The notes under the pieces were generated by a model that worked only from the letters and a program-made list of their open reading frames with translations, was not told where the DNA came from and did no database searches. From CAYWWM01 sp965198025 (GTDB taxonomy: Bacteria; Acidobacteriota; Terriglobia; 2-12-FULL-54-10): a stretch of 64,000 bases of DNA. The first letter of the stretch is position 1, and each line of letters starts with the position of its first letter. The position numbers and the translations under genes were made by a program. Of this stretch, positions 8,601-17,093 are shown piece by piece. The DNA is taken from positions 3,038,001 through 3,102,000 of the forward strand of contig OZ240237.1 in NCBI GenBank assembly GCA_965198025.1, in the 5' to 3' direction.

Positions 8601-9773
8601 CTAGTTTGCGGACTGCTGCAGCCACTGGCGGGCGCGCTCGCGGCAGAACCGGTCGTGTTCGAGCGCCTCATCTATGGTTTCAAACCGCCGGGCCGGGACG
8701 CTGAGCAGTACATCCTCAATCAGTCTCGGGATCGAGGCAAAGGGGATGCGGCGGTCCAGAAAGGCTTGGACCGCGACTTCGTCGGCTGCGTTCAATGCAC
8801 ATGGATAGGAAGCTCCCTGCTCCAGGGCGTCATAGGCAAGCCGCAGGCAAGGAAACCGTTCCAGATCGGGCTCCATAAATTCCAGCACTCTCAACCCCTC
8901 CCAGTCAAATCCCCTATGATTGGATGCAAATCTCTCCGGATAGGATAGCGCATATTGGATGGGAACGCGCATATCCGTAATCGAAAGCTGGGCTAAGATG
9001 GAGCCGTCCACGAACTCGACGAGCGAATGGACGGTGGACTGGGGATGGACCTTGACGCGGATCTGGCCGGGGGCGAAGCCGAACAGCCATCGGGCTTCAA
9101 TCACTTCAAACCCTTTATTCATCAGGGTCGCAGAGTCAATCGTGATGCGGTTGCCCATGTTCCAGGTGGGGTGGCGGAGGGCGCCTTCAACAGTTACGGA
9201 GGCAAGCTCGGCGGCTGGCGTGCGCAGGAACGGCCCTCCAGAGGCAGTCAGCACTAAGCGGCGGACATCCTCATGGCGGCCGGCACGCAGGCACTGGTGT
9301 ACGCCGTTGTGCTCGCTGTCGACAGGGATCAACTCGATGGAGCGCTCGCGGGCCGTGCGGGTGACCAGTTCCCCGGCTGCCACCAGGACTTCCTTGTTGG
9401 CCAGGGCCACCTGCTTGCCCGCCAGCAGGGCTTCATACGTGGCGGGAAGACCGTAGACGCCCACGGTTGAGGACACCACCACGTCGAGTTCGGGCAAGGT
9501 CGCCGCCTGTTTCATGCCCTCTGGCCCGAAGCCTATCTCGGGCAAGGAGTTACACTCCAGCATGGCGAGACGAGCAAAGAGCAGGTTGGCGGCGCGTTCG
9601 GTCGCCATGGAAACGAAAAAGGGACGAAACTCCATGATCTGTTCGGCCATCTTTTCGACGTTCTCGCCTGCCGTCAAACTTACGGCCCTGAATCGCTGCG
9701 GGCAGTGTCGGACGACATCCAGGCAGGAGGTGCCAATGGAGCCAGTCGAGCCAAGTATGCCTATTTTTTTCAT
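8601..9773 (-). CDS. dxr: 1-deoxy-D-xylulose 5-phosphate reductoisomerase
   Basis: Dxr/IspC, the NADPH-dependent first committed step of the MEP pathway, 390 residues. The start is ATG 9773 (MKKIGILGSTGSIG), because the further upstream in-frame start at 9869 adds 32 residues of non-family sequence that would overlap cdsA. Visible motifs are GSTGSIGTS (NADPH binding), PVDSEHNGVHQCL and SASGGPF (metal and substrate site), and HPTWNMGNRITIDSATLMNKG. It is packed between cdsA (16 bp) and rseP (15 bp), clearly one operon. Confidence 0.97.
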   Translation of the reverse strand: MKKIGILGSTGSIGTSCLDVVRHCPQRFRAVSLTAGENVEKMAEQIMEFRPFFVSMATERAANLLFARLAMLECNSLPEIGFGPEGMKQAATLPELDVVVSSTVGVYGLPATYEALLAGKQVALANKEVLVAAGELVTRTARERSIELIPVDSEHNGVHQCLRAGRHEDVRRLVLTASGGPFLRTPAAELASVTVEGALRHPTWNMGNRITIDSATLMNKGFEVIEARWLFGFAPGQIRVKVHPQSTVHSLVEFVDGSILAQLSITDMRVPIQYALSYPERFASNHRGFDWEGLRVLEFMEPDLERFPCLRLAYDALEQGASYPCALNAADEVAVQAFLDRRIPFASIPRLIEDVLLSVPARRFETIDEALEHDRFCRERARQWLQQSAN

Positions 9774-9789
9774 ATAGATAAATAGGAAT

Positions 9790-10617
9790 TCAGGACAACT
9801 TCCAGAGCCAATAATACCACAAAACCGGAGCAGCAAATAAGAGCGCGTCAATGCGATCGAGAACGCCACCGTGGCCGGGGATCAAGCCGGAGGAATCCTT
9901 CACGCCGGCACGGCGCTTGAGGCCGGATTCGGCGAGATCGCCGAACTGGCCAGCCACGTTGAGCAGCGCCGCCAAAGTGATCGGTTCGGCGTAGCTGTTC
10001 CCACCCCAAAAGTAGATTGCAGCAACCGTTCCGACAAGAAGGCCCGCTCCCAAAGACGCCGCTGTGCCTTCCCAGGTCTTGTTGGGGCTGATGCGGGGAG
10101 ACGACTTGTGCTTGCCAAGATACTTTCCACCGTAATATCCAGCCGTATCACCAGCCCAGATAACAATGAGTGCGAAGAGAAGATGGAACCGGCCATCCGG
10201 TTGTTGCCATACCCAGACCAGCAAGCCCAATGGAACAGCTACGTAAAAAACGGCACTGACCGCCGCCGGTAGGGAGGTGAACCAGGAGATTTCGCGGAAC
10301 CGTGAAAAAGCTACTACGGAAATCGCGGCCAGGGCAATCGGACACAAGACAGCTGGGATCAGCAACCTGGGATCAGAAACGGAAAGTTCCATGATCGAGA
10401 GTCCCAGTGCAAGCGCGAGACCCAATGGATAGGCGGCCAGCTCTACCAGAGGAAAACCGACAGAGGGAGATGTAATTGCACGCACCAAACGAAACGCCTC
10501 CCAGAGGCCTAAGGCAGCAACGAGCAGTAGCAGCGAAACCAGCAGATAGGCAGGACCGAACAGGACGGAGTAAACCACGAGCGGAACGAGGACAAGGGCG
10601 GAGAGGATACGCCGCAT
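9790..10617 (-). CDS. cdsA: Phosphatidate cytidylyltransferase (CDP-diglyceride synthase)
   Basis: A multi-pass inner-membrane enzyme of 275 residues making CDP-diacylglycerol from phosphatidate and CTP. The family signature is present near the C-terminus: SGLKRRAGVKD followed by GLIPGHGGVLDRID. WAGDTAGYYGGKYLGKHK supplies the other conserved acidic and basic residues. Seven or eight hydrophobic segments are visible. It begins 4 nt after the uppS stop codon and is followed closely by dxr, so translation of the cluster is probably coupled. Confidence 0.95.
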   Translation of the reverse strand: MRRILSALVLVPLVVYSVLFGPAYLLVSLLLLVAALGLWEAFRLVRAITSPSVGFPLVELAAYPLGLALALGLSIMELSVSDPRLLIPAVLCPIALAAISVVAFSRFREISWFTSLPAAVSAVFYVAVPLGLLVWVWQQPDGRFHLLFALIVIWAGDTAGYYGGKYLGKHKSSPRISPNKTWEGTAASLGAGLLVGTVAAIYFWGGNSYAEPITLAALLNVAGQFGDLAESGLKRRAGVKDSSGLIPGHGGVLDRIDALLFAAPVLWYYWLWKLS

Positions 10618-10621
10618 GGGC

Positions 10622-11410
10622 TTAGGCGCTGCTCAGGCCCAGGCCGCCGTAGCGTCGCTCGCGCTTTTGGAAATCCAGGATGGCCTGCAGAAGATGGCGG
10701 CGTTGGAAGTCGGGCCAGCAAGTGTCGGTGACCCAGATCTCGGCGTAGGCGATCTGCCAGAGCAGGAAATTGCTGACGCGCATCTCGCCGCTGGTACGGA
10801 TCAGCAGGTCAGGATCAGGCAAGCCGCGCGTGTAGAGATGATCGGAGATGGTCTGCTCGGTGACCGCGGTGTCCGAACTACCGTTCTGCCGAAGGTGCTT
10901 CAAAATCGAGTGAAAAGCATCTACGAGTTCGGAGCGGGCGCTGTAATTCAAGGCCACGTTCAAGACCATTCCCTGGTTGGCGGCGGTCCGGCGCAAGGCG
11001 TCTTCGAGGTCCTGGCGGACCTCGGACGGAAGCTCCTCGTAACGGCCGAGAATCTGCAGGCGAATGCCGTTGCGGTGGATTTCGGCGAGCTCGCGGCGGA
11101 TGTAGTCGCGGAGCAGGTCCATCAGCATGTCCACTTCGGTGCGGGGGCGTTTCCAGTTTTCGGTGGAAAAGGCGTAGAGCGTGAGCGCCTTGACGCCCAG
11201 GCGGGAGCAACTTTCCACAGTGTTGTGAACGGCTTGCGCTCCCGCGCGGTGGCCGGCGATGCGAGGCAAGCGGCGGCGACGCGCCCACCGTCCGTTGCCG
11301 TCCATGATGATTGCAATGTGGCGGGGGAGCCGGGCGAGGTCTACGCGGGCGAGCAGGTTCGCATCTGCTTCCTCAATGGTTGGCAAGACAGGCGATGGAA
11401 GGGAACTCAA
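10622..11410 (-). CDS. uppS: Isoprenyl (undecaprenyl) diphosphate synthase
   Basis: A cis-prenyltransferase of 262 residues that builds the C55 lipid carrier for peptidoglycan and LPS precursors. IAIIMDGNGRWA (about residues 32-43) holds the catalytic Asp, YAFSTENW is the flexible-loop region, and RTSGEMRVSNFLLWQIAYAE is the C-terminal signature with the Mg-binding Glu. About 20 extra residues precede the first family residue. It is the first gene of the minus-strand uppS-cdsA-dxr-rseP-ispG set, so the promoter should lie in 11411-11520. Confidence 0.96.
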   Translation of the reverse strand: MSSLPSPVLPTIEEADANLLARVDLARLPRHIAIIMDGNGRWARRRRLPRIAGHRAGAQAVHNTVESCSRLGVKALTLYAFSTENWKRPRTEVDMLMDLLRDYIRRELAEIHRNGIRLQILGRYEELPSEVRQDLEDALRRTAANQGMVLNVALNYSARSELVDAFHSILKHLRQNGSSDTAVTEQTISDHLYTRGLPDPDLLIRTSGEMRVSNFLLWQIAYAEIWVTDTCWPDFQRRHLLQAILDFQKRERRYGGLGLSSA

Positions 11411-11520
11411 TGCTTCACCTCACCCCGTAAACCTAAAGTTAGCATAGCGTCCGGGGGGTGGCAAGAGGGCTGTTGCGAGCGCAGAGAATCGACAATCCAA
11501 CGAAGACAAATGATCGTAAG

Positions 11521-12054
11521 TCAACTTTGCGGACCGAGACCTCTGGTCACGGCCAACAGGAAAAAGAGAAAGACCAATCGGATGGTCCAACCGATGGCGC
11601 ACACACCGAACGCTCGCCAGGTGCTCCGATAGTCCAACGCCTGCCGGACGGCGATGACCATCGCTACGAGCATCCAGATGCTCGTGATCATGGCCATCAG
11701 GTTCCACATTCCCGGGATGATCCCGAAAACCCGGAGCACGCCGGGCGAGGCGGAAAAGCCTGTGGTACGGAGCATCTGGCCAAGATCGGCGTGAGTCTGC
11801 TGCTCTGGAAGGAGCCTGGTACCGATCCAGTAGGTGAGCAGCGCCCAGACGAACCATCCGGCGAGATCAACCACGGCGGCGCCGATCAGGCCGGAAACAC
11901 CGACTTCCGTGATCCAACCGACCCCCGCAGCCATGCTCGAGAGCACGACCACCAGCATGGCTTGCTTCGTAGCGCCCTGGTCGGCCTCCACTTCCTCGTA
12001 GAGATTCGCGTCGAGCCTGGCGGCCCGAATCATGCGGTTGGTGAGGTGAGCCAT
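11521..12054 (-). CDS. YIP1-family integral membrane protein
   Basis: A 177-residue membrane protein from ATG 12054 (MAHLTNRMIRAARLD). A GTG 48 nt further upstream is possible but would start beside the hairpin at 12099-12123. Five hydrophobic stretches follow a charged N-terminal segment that begins MIRAARLDANLYEEVEAD, the layout of YIP1-domain proteins in Acidobacteria. The function in bacteria is unknown. It precedes uppS on the same strand with a 110 bp gap, so co-transcription with the isoprenoid operon is possible but unproven. Confidence 0.75.
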   Translation of the reverse strand: MAHLTNRMIRAARLDANLYEEVEADQGATKQAMLVVVLSSMAAGVGWITEVGVSGLIGAAVVDLAGWFVWALLTYWIGTRLLPEQQTHADLGQMLRTTGFSASPGVLRVFGIIPGMWNLMAMITSIWMLVAMVIAVRQALDYRSTWRAFGVCAIGWTIRLVFLFFLLAVTRGLGPQS

Positions 12055-12098
12055 GGTCTTTTCGATCCCGCAGGGCTTAGCAGGAAACAAGAACAAAC

Positions 12099-12123
12099 CC
12101 ACGGCACGAACAGAGTGCCGTGG
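12099..12123 (-). terminator. Hairpin after the MBL-fold gene, probable terminator
   Basis: A perfect 9-bp inverted repeat, CCACGGCAC / GTGCCGTGG with a 7-nt loop, lies 33 nt past the stop of the MBL-fold gene. On the minus strand it is followed by the T-rich GTTTGTTCTTG. It fits an imperfect Rho-independent terminator separating that gene from the YIP1 gene. Confidence 0.55.
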
Positions 12124-12155
12124 CTACCCGCCCGTGTGGGGCAAGAAATTCCCCG

Positions 12156-12899
12156 CTAATACCACTCGCGGAGCCGGACCTCCACTCCCGGCGTTCCCTG
12201 AACGGCGCTGGAGAATTCCTGGAGATTGCTCTGGCCGTAGTGATAGGGATAAACAATACTGGGCTGGAAGCTGTTCACGCATTCAGCGGCCTCGCCCGGA
12301 GTCATGGTGTACGGGAGGTTCATGCAGACGAAGGCTACGTCGATGTTGCGCAGCGCTTCCATCTCCGGGATGCACTCGGTATCGCCGGAAACGTAGAGGC
12401 GCTTGTCGCCGAGCGTCAGTATATAGCCGTTGCCGCGACCCTTGTCGTGAAACAGTGTTCCCGGCTGGGGACCCCGTACCAGGTTGTACGCCGCCACGGC
12501 CTGGACCGAGATGCCGGCAAAAGTCTTGGATTCGCCGTTGGCGATGGTCTGGGACTCGGCGATTGTCTGATGGACGGCCGCCGAGGTAACGATGACTGTG
12601 CCCGGCTTCTTCAGCAGATCAATCTTTTCCCGGTCCATGTGGTCGCCGTGAATGTCGGTGACGAGAATGAGATCGGCCTTGGGCAGATTGTCAAAGTTGC
12701 CGCCTACGGCGCCCGAGGGATCAATGTGGATCACCTTGTTGTCCCATTGGAGCATCAGACTGCCGTGAACGACCGGCGTGATGCGCAGATCGCCCCGATT
12801 CGTCGGGATCGTATCAGTCTGCGCCAAGGCTGCCCCGCTCGCCATACATAGAATCCCCACAAACAACAGTCCCCGGGTCATTACCATTTTGGTCTCCAT
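12156..12899 (-). CDS. Exported MBL-fold metal-dependent hydrolase
   Basis: A 247-residue metallo-beta-lactamase-fold protein with a clear signal peptide (GLLFVGILCMASGAALA then QTD). The start is supported by AAGGAG 8 nt upstream. The metal motif reads TDIHGDHMD, so the first His of the usual HxHxDH is Asp. Later ligand motifs SGDTE and YPYHYG are present. This resembles the UlaG-like Lactamase_B_3 group, whose substrates are mostly undefined. It is periplasmic by its signal. The next gene on the strand, a cyclase-family protein, lies about 125 bp upstream and may or may not share a transcript. Confidence 0.8.
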   Translation of the reverse strand: METKMVMTRGLLFVGILCMASGAALAQTDTIPTNRGDLRITPVVHGSLMLQWDNKVIHIDPSGAVGGNFDNLPKADLILVTDIHGDHMDREKIDLLKKPGTVIVTSAAVHQTIAESQTIANGESKTFAGISVQAVAAYNLVRGPQPGTLFHDKGRGNGYILTLGDKRLYVSGDTECIPEMEALRNIDVAFVCMNLPYTMTPGEAAECVNSFQPSIVYPYHYGQSNLQEFSSAVQGTPGVEVRLREWY

Positions 12900-13024
12900 C
12901 GTGCTTCTCCTTCAAGCTGCAGATCAATCAGAACTGAAGCTCTACCATAGCGTGGAAGGTTAGGAAAGACAATGGAAAAGGGGAACAAAGGAAAACCCGC
13001 CGCTCGTTTGCGCGTGCTCCGATT

Positions 13025-13840
13025 CTAGCGGTCAAATAGTGCTACAACGCGACAGGGGGCGCCGGAGCCGCCGGCGATCTTCATCGGCAGAGCCGCGATC
13101 AGAAACCCTTTTTCCGGGAGTTGGCCGAGGTTGGCAACATTCTCGAGGCCGGCGATATTGGCGCCGTTCAGCACCTGGTGCGCGATGAAGTCCTGCGATG
13201 GGCCGTGGTCCAGGCTGGCGGTGTCAATCCCGACCAGCGCCACACCGCGCTCGACGAGCAGCTCGGCGGCGTCGCGGCCGATGCCGGGAAAGTGGAGGTC
13301 CGAGGCATCGCCGGGGCGGTCCGAGCCGAGATACATCAGGCGGTCGCCCCAGTAGCGACCCCAGCCGGTTTCAATCAGTACGATGGCTCCGGCGGGAATC
13401 TGTCCCGCACGAGCTTCCCACTGCTCGATGTCGGAGGCGGTCAGGCGGTAGTCGCGGTCCCGCGCAGCTTGCGCAGCAATGCTGATCTTCAGGCCCGGGG
13501 CCACCAGGCGTTCGAGGGGAATCTGGTGTACGGACTGCTTCCCTTCGGCGAAATGAATAGGAGCGTCGAGGTGGGTTCCACCGTGCTCGCTCGCCGCGAA
13601 GTTGTAGCTGGCGTACCAGTAGCCGTCTTCAGTCTGTCCGTAGAACACCTGGTCGTGGCGGAAGCCTTCCGTGTCCGTAGGCCAATAGATGCTGGATTCG
13701 TCGAAGGGGTATGTCAGGTCCACTACTCTGGGGGCTTGGACCGGAGCGTCACTTGGAGTGGATCCCGTGGGCGCCGTCCTTTCGCAGGCAATGCAAAGGA
13801 ACAGGCAGCTTGCCAGGCATGGCATTAAGATTCGGTTCAC
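13025..13840 (-). CDS. Exported cyclase-family (kynurenine formamidase-like) protein
   Basis: A 271-residue protein with the cyclase-family metal signature HGGTHLDAPIHF around residues 87-98. In kynurenine formamidase and relatives this site hydrolyses amides or lactones with a divalent metal. The N-terminus is a signal peptide ending near LFLCIACERT, probably a lipoprotein (Cys19) although the lipobox is imperfect. The start is GTG with GAGGAG 6 nt upstream. The ATG 15 nt downstream has no RBS. Export distinguishes it from cytoplasmic kynurenine formamidase; the substrate is unknown. Confidence 0.82.
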   Translation of the reverse strand: MNRILMPCLASCLFLCIACERTAPTGSTPSDAPVQAPRVVDLTYPFDESSIYWPTDTEGFRHDQVFYGQTEDGYWYASYNFAASEHGGTHLDAPIHFAEGKQSVHQIPLERLVAPGLKISIAAQAARDRDYRLTASDIEQWEARAGQIPAGAIVLIETGWGRYWGDRLMYLGSDRPGDASDLHFPGIGRDAAELLVERGVALVGIDTASLDHGPSQDFIAHQVLNGANIAGLENVANLGQLPEKGFLIAALPMKIAGGSGAPCRVVALFDR

Positions 13841-14017
13841 GGCAGCTCCTCTTCGCGGAAGTTCACGTTGCTATCATCTCGCAGAATCCCAACGGACGCA
13901 AAAGCCGAATGGGAAAAGGCTCTTCCCTCCGGAACCGATTCCCTGTATATTGCTTCCAGCAATAAATTGGCGGATAAAACCTGGACGAGAACCTTCTCCA
14001 GCTTCAGGGAGGTACCG

Positions 14018-14452
14018 ATGAGTCTCCTAAGAATCGCGGATGTTCCGTCGGCTGAAATCGACATCGAGGCCACCGTTTTGGCGGCCGTCCACGCCATGTC
14101 CAAAGCGCGGGTCGGGGCGGTTGCCGTCATGGAAAACGGCGAGCTGAGTGGCATTTTCACGGAACGGGACCTGATGCTGCGGGTGGTGCAACAGGAGCGC
14201 AGTCCGCGCGAGACCAAGGTCCGGGACGTAATGACCTCGCCGGTCGTCACTGCTTCCGACAAGACGCCCGCGGTCGAGGCCATAGACCTGATGCTGAACC
14301 GCCACTTGCGAAACCTGCCGATAATCGGGGAGAACGGGCAGCTGCTGGGGATGCTTTCCATTCGAGGCCTGCTGCAGGACCGAGTGGAAGACCTGCGCCG
14401 CGAACTCCACTCCATCGATCAGTACTTATTGAACGACGGCCCGGGGGGGTAG
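14018..14452 (+). CDS. Tandem CBS-domain protein
   Basis: A 144-residue stand-alone pair of CBS domains. The start at 14018 is decided by a strong RBS (AGGGAGG, 14006-14012); the frame is open further upstream to 13868 but that part has no family sequence. Motifs are GAVAVMENGELSGIFTERDL in the first CBS repeat and HLRNLPIIGENGQLLGMLSIRGLL in the second. Such proteins sense adenine nucleotides or act as regulatory modules. No partner enzyme is adjacent, so the role is open. It is convergent with the EamA gene. Confidence 0.88.
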   Translation: MSLLRIADVPSAEIDIEATVLAAVHAMSKARVGAVAVMENGELSGIFTERDLMLRVVQQERSPRETKVRDVMTSPVVTASDKTPAVEAIDLMLNRHLRNLPIIGENGQLLGMLSIRGLLQDRVEDLRRELHSIDQYLLNDGPGG

Positions 14453-14772
14453 CTCCTCACTCGCTAATAGCCGGAATCCGACCACAGCCCTTTGCCTTGG
14501 ACTTAGGGCCGGGCGCACGAGACTGACCACACCATTTTCAGGGTTGGTGTAGCGACAGCCAAGTAGCGACAGGCCCCCGGCCTGCACTGATTCTTCGAGT
14601 CCCGAGTCCCGAAGGGGACAGGCGGTTGCTGGTCCGCTATCCAAGCCCCGGGTGTGGTTTTTAGGCCACAGCGTGCCGCACTGGTCCCCTTTGCCACCGG
14701 CCTCACCCATCCATCGTCCGCAAGGTCCGAAACGCCCCTTTTTTAGTGTTTTTATAGTGAATTTGGTATTCC

Positions 14773-14817
14773 GAAGGAACGGAAGGAACCGCAAGAACCG
14801 AATCTGCCGCAGGAACC
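14773..14817 (-). repeat. Degenerate 9-bp tandem repeat (GAAGGAACC units)
   Basis: Units GAAGGAACG, GAAGGAACC, GCAAGAACC, a diverged unit, then GCAGGAACC. On the minus strand this is the GGTTCCTTC repeat also seen at 19952-19978 and 60304-60330. Confidence 0.65.
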
Positions 14818-14843
14818 GAAAAACGCCAGAAACGGCGTTTTTC
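14818..14843. terminator. Bidirectional intrinsic terminator
   Basis: A 10-bp stem GAAAAACGCC / GGCGTTTTTC with a 6-nt loop (AGAAAC). Its A-tract and T-tract give a U-run on both strands. It lies 33 nt beyond the EamA stop on the minus strand and can also stop readthrough from the CBS gene. Confidence 0.8.
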
Positions 14844-14876
14844 TTGGAAGCCCGGTGCACAGTCAAAGGTCCGGGG

Positions 14877-15800
14877 TCACCGACGTGCAGCCAGAGCGAC
14901 CCCGAGCAGAATCAGACCGGCGCCCAGCAGGAAGCGGATGGTGAGAATCTCGTGGAAGAAGAGGACGCCGAGAGCCGTCCCGATCGGCGGATGCAGGAAA
15001 TGGATCACCCCGGCCTGCGAGGCCCGCAGCCGGCGCAGCGAATGATAGTAGGCGAGATAGGCCCCGCAGGATCCCACCGTACCCGATAGCAGCAGGCAGG
15101 ACCAACTGAACCAGCCGATCGCCTCATAGGGCAGCCGAGTCAGCGAAAAAACGAGCAGCGGAAAATGCCAGAGGGCGGCCGCCAGGAAGGAGCAGGCATT
15201 GAACTGCAAGCTAGGATAGGTCCGGGTCAACTCCTTGCCGCGGATGGTGTAGTAGGTCAGGCAGGCGACGCCGGCGAGCAGGAGCATGTCTCCACCCCAA
15301 CCCGGACTGGCTCCGCCTTGCTGGTCCATGGCCAGCAGCGCTACGCCGCCGAGCGACAGGAACAGCGCCCCCAGGCGCAGCGGCGAAAGCTGCTCCAGTC
15401 CTTTGCGCCACGAGAAGAACAGAATCGCAATCGGCGTAAGTGCAATCACAAACACGGCATGGGAAATGCTCGTGTGATCGAGTCCGACGGTAAAGAAAAA
15501 GAAGCTCGACCCGAGCCCAAGGAGGCCGACCGGAAGAAAATTCCGCCAGTGGGCTCTCTCGAACTGGAACCGCCCGCCACGTGCCGCATGCACAATCCCG
15601 AGGGTGGCCGCCGCCAGGGTGATCCGCATCGATGCGGCCGCCACTTCGGGAATTTCGCGGAGCATGAATTTCAGCAGGACAGCGTTGCCAGACCAGATGA
15701 GCGCGGCGATGCCCAGGCTGGCGTACGCTGCTGCAGGGGCAGGTAGGAGCGTAGGCAGGGCAGGCTTGATTGGCTCAGACGGCCGCAGGGTGGAACTCAT
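14877..15800 (-). CDS. EamA/DMT-family transporter
   Basis: An inner-membrane carrier of 307 residues with about ten hydrophobic segments and two EamA repeats (SLGIAALIWSGNAVLLKFM at the start of the first and the MLLLAGVACLTYYTIRGKEL region opening the second). The start ATG 15800 overlaps the stop of the MenC-like gene as ATGA, so the two are translationally coupled. Relatives export amino acids, metabolites or sugars. The coupling suggests a substrate connected to the upstream enolase-superfamily enzyme, for example a dipeptide or amino-acid derivative. That is inference. Confidence 0.88.
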   Translation of the reverse strand: MSSTLRPSEPIKPALPTLLPAPAAAYASLGIAALIWSGNAVLLKFMLREIPEVAAASMRITLAAATLGIVHAARGGRFQFERAHWRNFLPVGLLGLGSSFFFFTVGLDHTSISHAVFVIALTPIAILFFSWRKGLEQLSPLRLGALFLSLGGVALLAMDQQGGASPGWGGDMLLLAGVACLTYYTIRGKELTRTYPSLQFNACSFLAAALWHFPLLVFSLTRLPYEAIGWFSWSCLLLSGTVGSCGAYLAYYHSLRRLRASQAGVIHFLHPPIGTALGVLFFHEILTIRFLLGAGLILLGVALAARR

Positions 15801-16903
15801 GTAAAGCTTTCCCTTCGGATGGCCCGCCGCTCGATGCGGTCGCGGTCCACTTCGTAGCCAAGCCCCGGCCCCTCCGGAACCTGGATGGTTCCCTGCGGCG
15901 TTACCTCCACCTCCGGCACGATAACATCCTGTGTCCAATAACGCCGGCTGGCGGATACGTCCCCTGGAAGCACGAAATTGGGGAGCGAAGCCAGTGCGAT
16001 GTTGTGTGCCCGGCCGATGCCCGATTCGAGCATGCCACCACACCAGACCGGTATGTTAGCGGCCTGGCAGCAGTCGTGGATGGCGCGGGCGCGGGTGAAG
16101 CCTCCGACGCGCCCCAGCTTGATGTTGACGATTCGGCAGGCGCCGATCTCGATGGCCTGTTCGGCGTGCCGCAGCGTCCGAATGCTCTCATCCAGGCAGA
16201 TCGGAGTCTCGAGCGATTGTTGCAGGCGGGCGTGGTCGAGCAGATCGTCGTGAGCCAGGGGCTGCTCGATCATCATCAAATAGAAGCGGTCGAACTGCTT
16301 CAGGTGCGCGCGGTCGGCGAGCGTATAGGCGGAGTTGGCATCGGCCATTAGGCGCACCTTGGGAAACGCCTCTCGGACACGCTCGAGAACGGCGATGTCC
16401 CAGCCGGGCTTGATCTTGATCTTGATGCGCTGGTAGCCGGCCGCTACCTCGGTGCCGATCTTGCCGAGCAGCGCTTCGACGCTGGGCTGGATGCCGATCG
16501 AGACGCCGCAGGGGATTTCGCGCTGGGTACCTCCGACGTGCGCCCAGAGCGACCGGTTCGCCAAGCGCGCGCTCCAGTCCCAGAGCGCGGCTTCGAGGGC
16601 GCCGATGGCCATGCGGTGGCCCCGGATCGAGGCAAAGCGTCCGGCGGCGTCCGCCGCGGAATCGAGCGGCTTGTGGAGAATCAACGGCACTGCAAAGTTT
16701 TTGAGCACGTGCCAGGCCGTCTCGGTGTCTTCCTCGTTGTAGAAGGGTCCTTCGCCGGCGGTGACCTCGCCCCAGCCAACGCCGCCATCGCCTCGGACTT
16801 CGACCAGCAGCATGCGCCGGGTGGTGGTAACTCCGAAGCTGGTCTCAAACGGAGCCACCAGTGGCATCCGGATTTCCCGCAGCGTGATTTGCTCGATGGT
16901 CAT
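15797..16903 (-). CDS. Enolase-superfamily protein, MenC / dipeptide epimerase-like
   Basis: A 368-residue muconate-lactonizing subgroup enzyme. The chosen ATG 16903 has AGGATCC 5-7 nt upstream; a start 39 nt earlier lacks support. The catalytic set is KIKIKPG (acid/base Lys pair), DANSAY, EQPL and DES (three metal ligands), KLGRVGG (second Lys) and CGGMLESGIG. This matches o-succinylbenzoate synthase / N-succinylamino-acid racemase type MenC. No other menaquinone gene is adjacent, and it is coupled to an EamA carrier, so racemase or epimerase function is as likely as OSB synthesis. It is probably cytoplasmic. Confidence 0.85.
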   Translation of the reverse strand: MTIEQITLREIRMPLVAPFETSFGVTTTRRMLLVEVRGDGGVGWGEVTAGEGPFYNEEDTETAWHVLKNFAVPLILHKPLDSAADAAGRFASIRGHRMAIGALEAALWDWSARLANRSLWAHVGGTQREIPCGVSIGIQPSVEALLGKIGTEVAAGYQRIKIKIKPGWDIAVLERVREAFPKVRLMADANSAYTLADRAHLKQFDRFYLMMIEQPLAHDDLLDHARLQQSLETPICLDESIRTLRHAEQAIEIGACRIVNIKLGRVGGFTRARAIHDCCQAANIPVWCGGMLESGIGRAHNIALASLPNFVLPGDVSASRRYWTQDVIVPEVEVTPQGTIQVPEGPGLGYEVDRDRIERRAIRRESFT

Positions 16904-17093
16904 GGGATCCTGAAGCTCTCGGCCGTGCATTCCGTCGGACAAACGTCACCCGGGTTCGCCGGAGTCCTTCCAGAATACGGTTTCTTTGGAAACAACTCAA
17001 CAATCGGGACATAAGGGCGGCGCTAACGCCTGTACCGTTCGCTCTGTGCCATAATAATAGGTTTGGAAGGAGTACGTTCTTCCGATCATTGCC

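Larger units (their letters stand above)
14453..14876. other. Gene-free interval with repeats and a terminator
   Basis: 424 bp between convergent genes. It holds a duplicated 9-mer TAGCGACAG (14551-14574 area), a short run of degenerate 9-bp units (14773-14817) and a strong bidirectional hairpin (14818-14843). No coding signal with an RBS is visible on either strand, and no known RNA gene was recognised. Confidence 0.6.

Noticed and set aside
7680..8948. 422-codon open frame antisense to rseP and dxr
   Set aside because: It spans two genes of a conserved operon and has no protein-like features.
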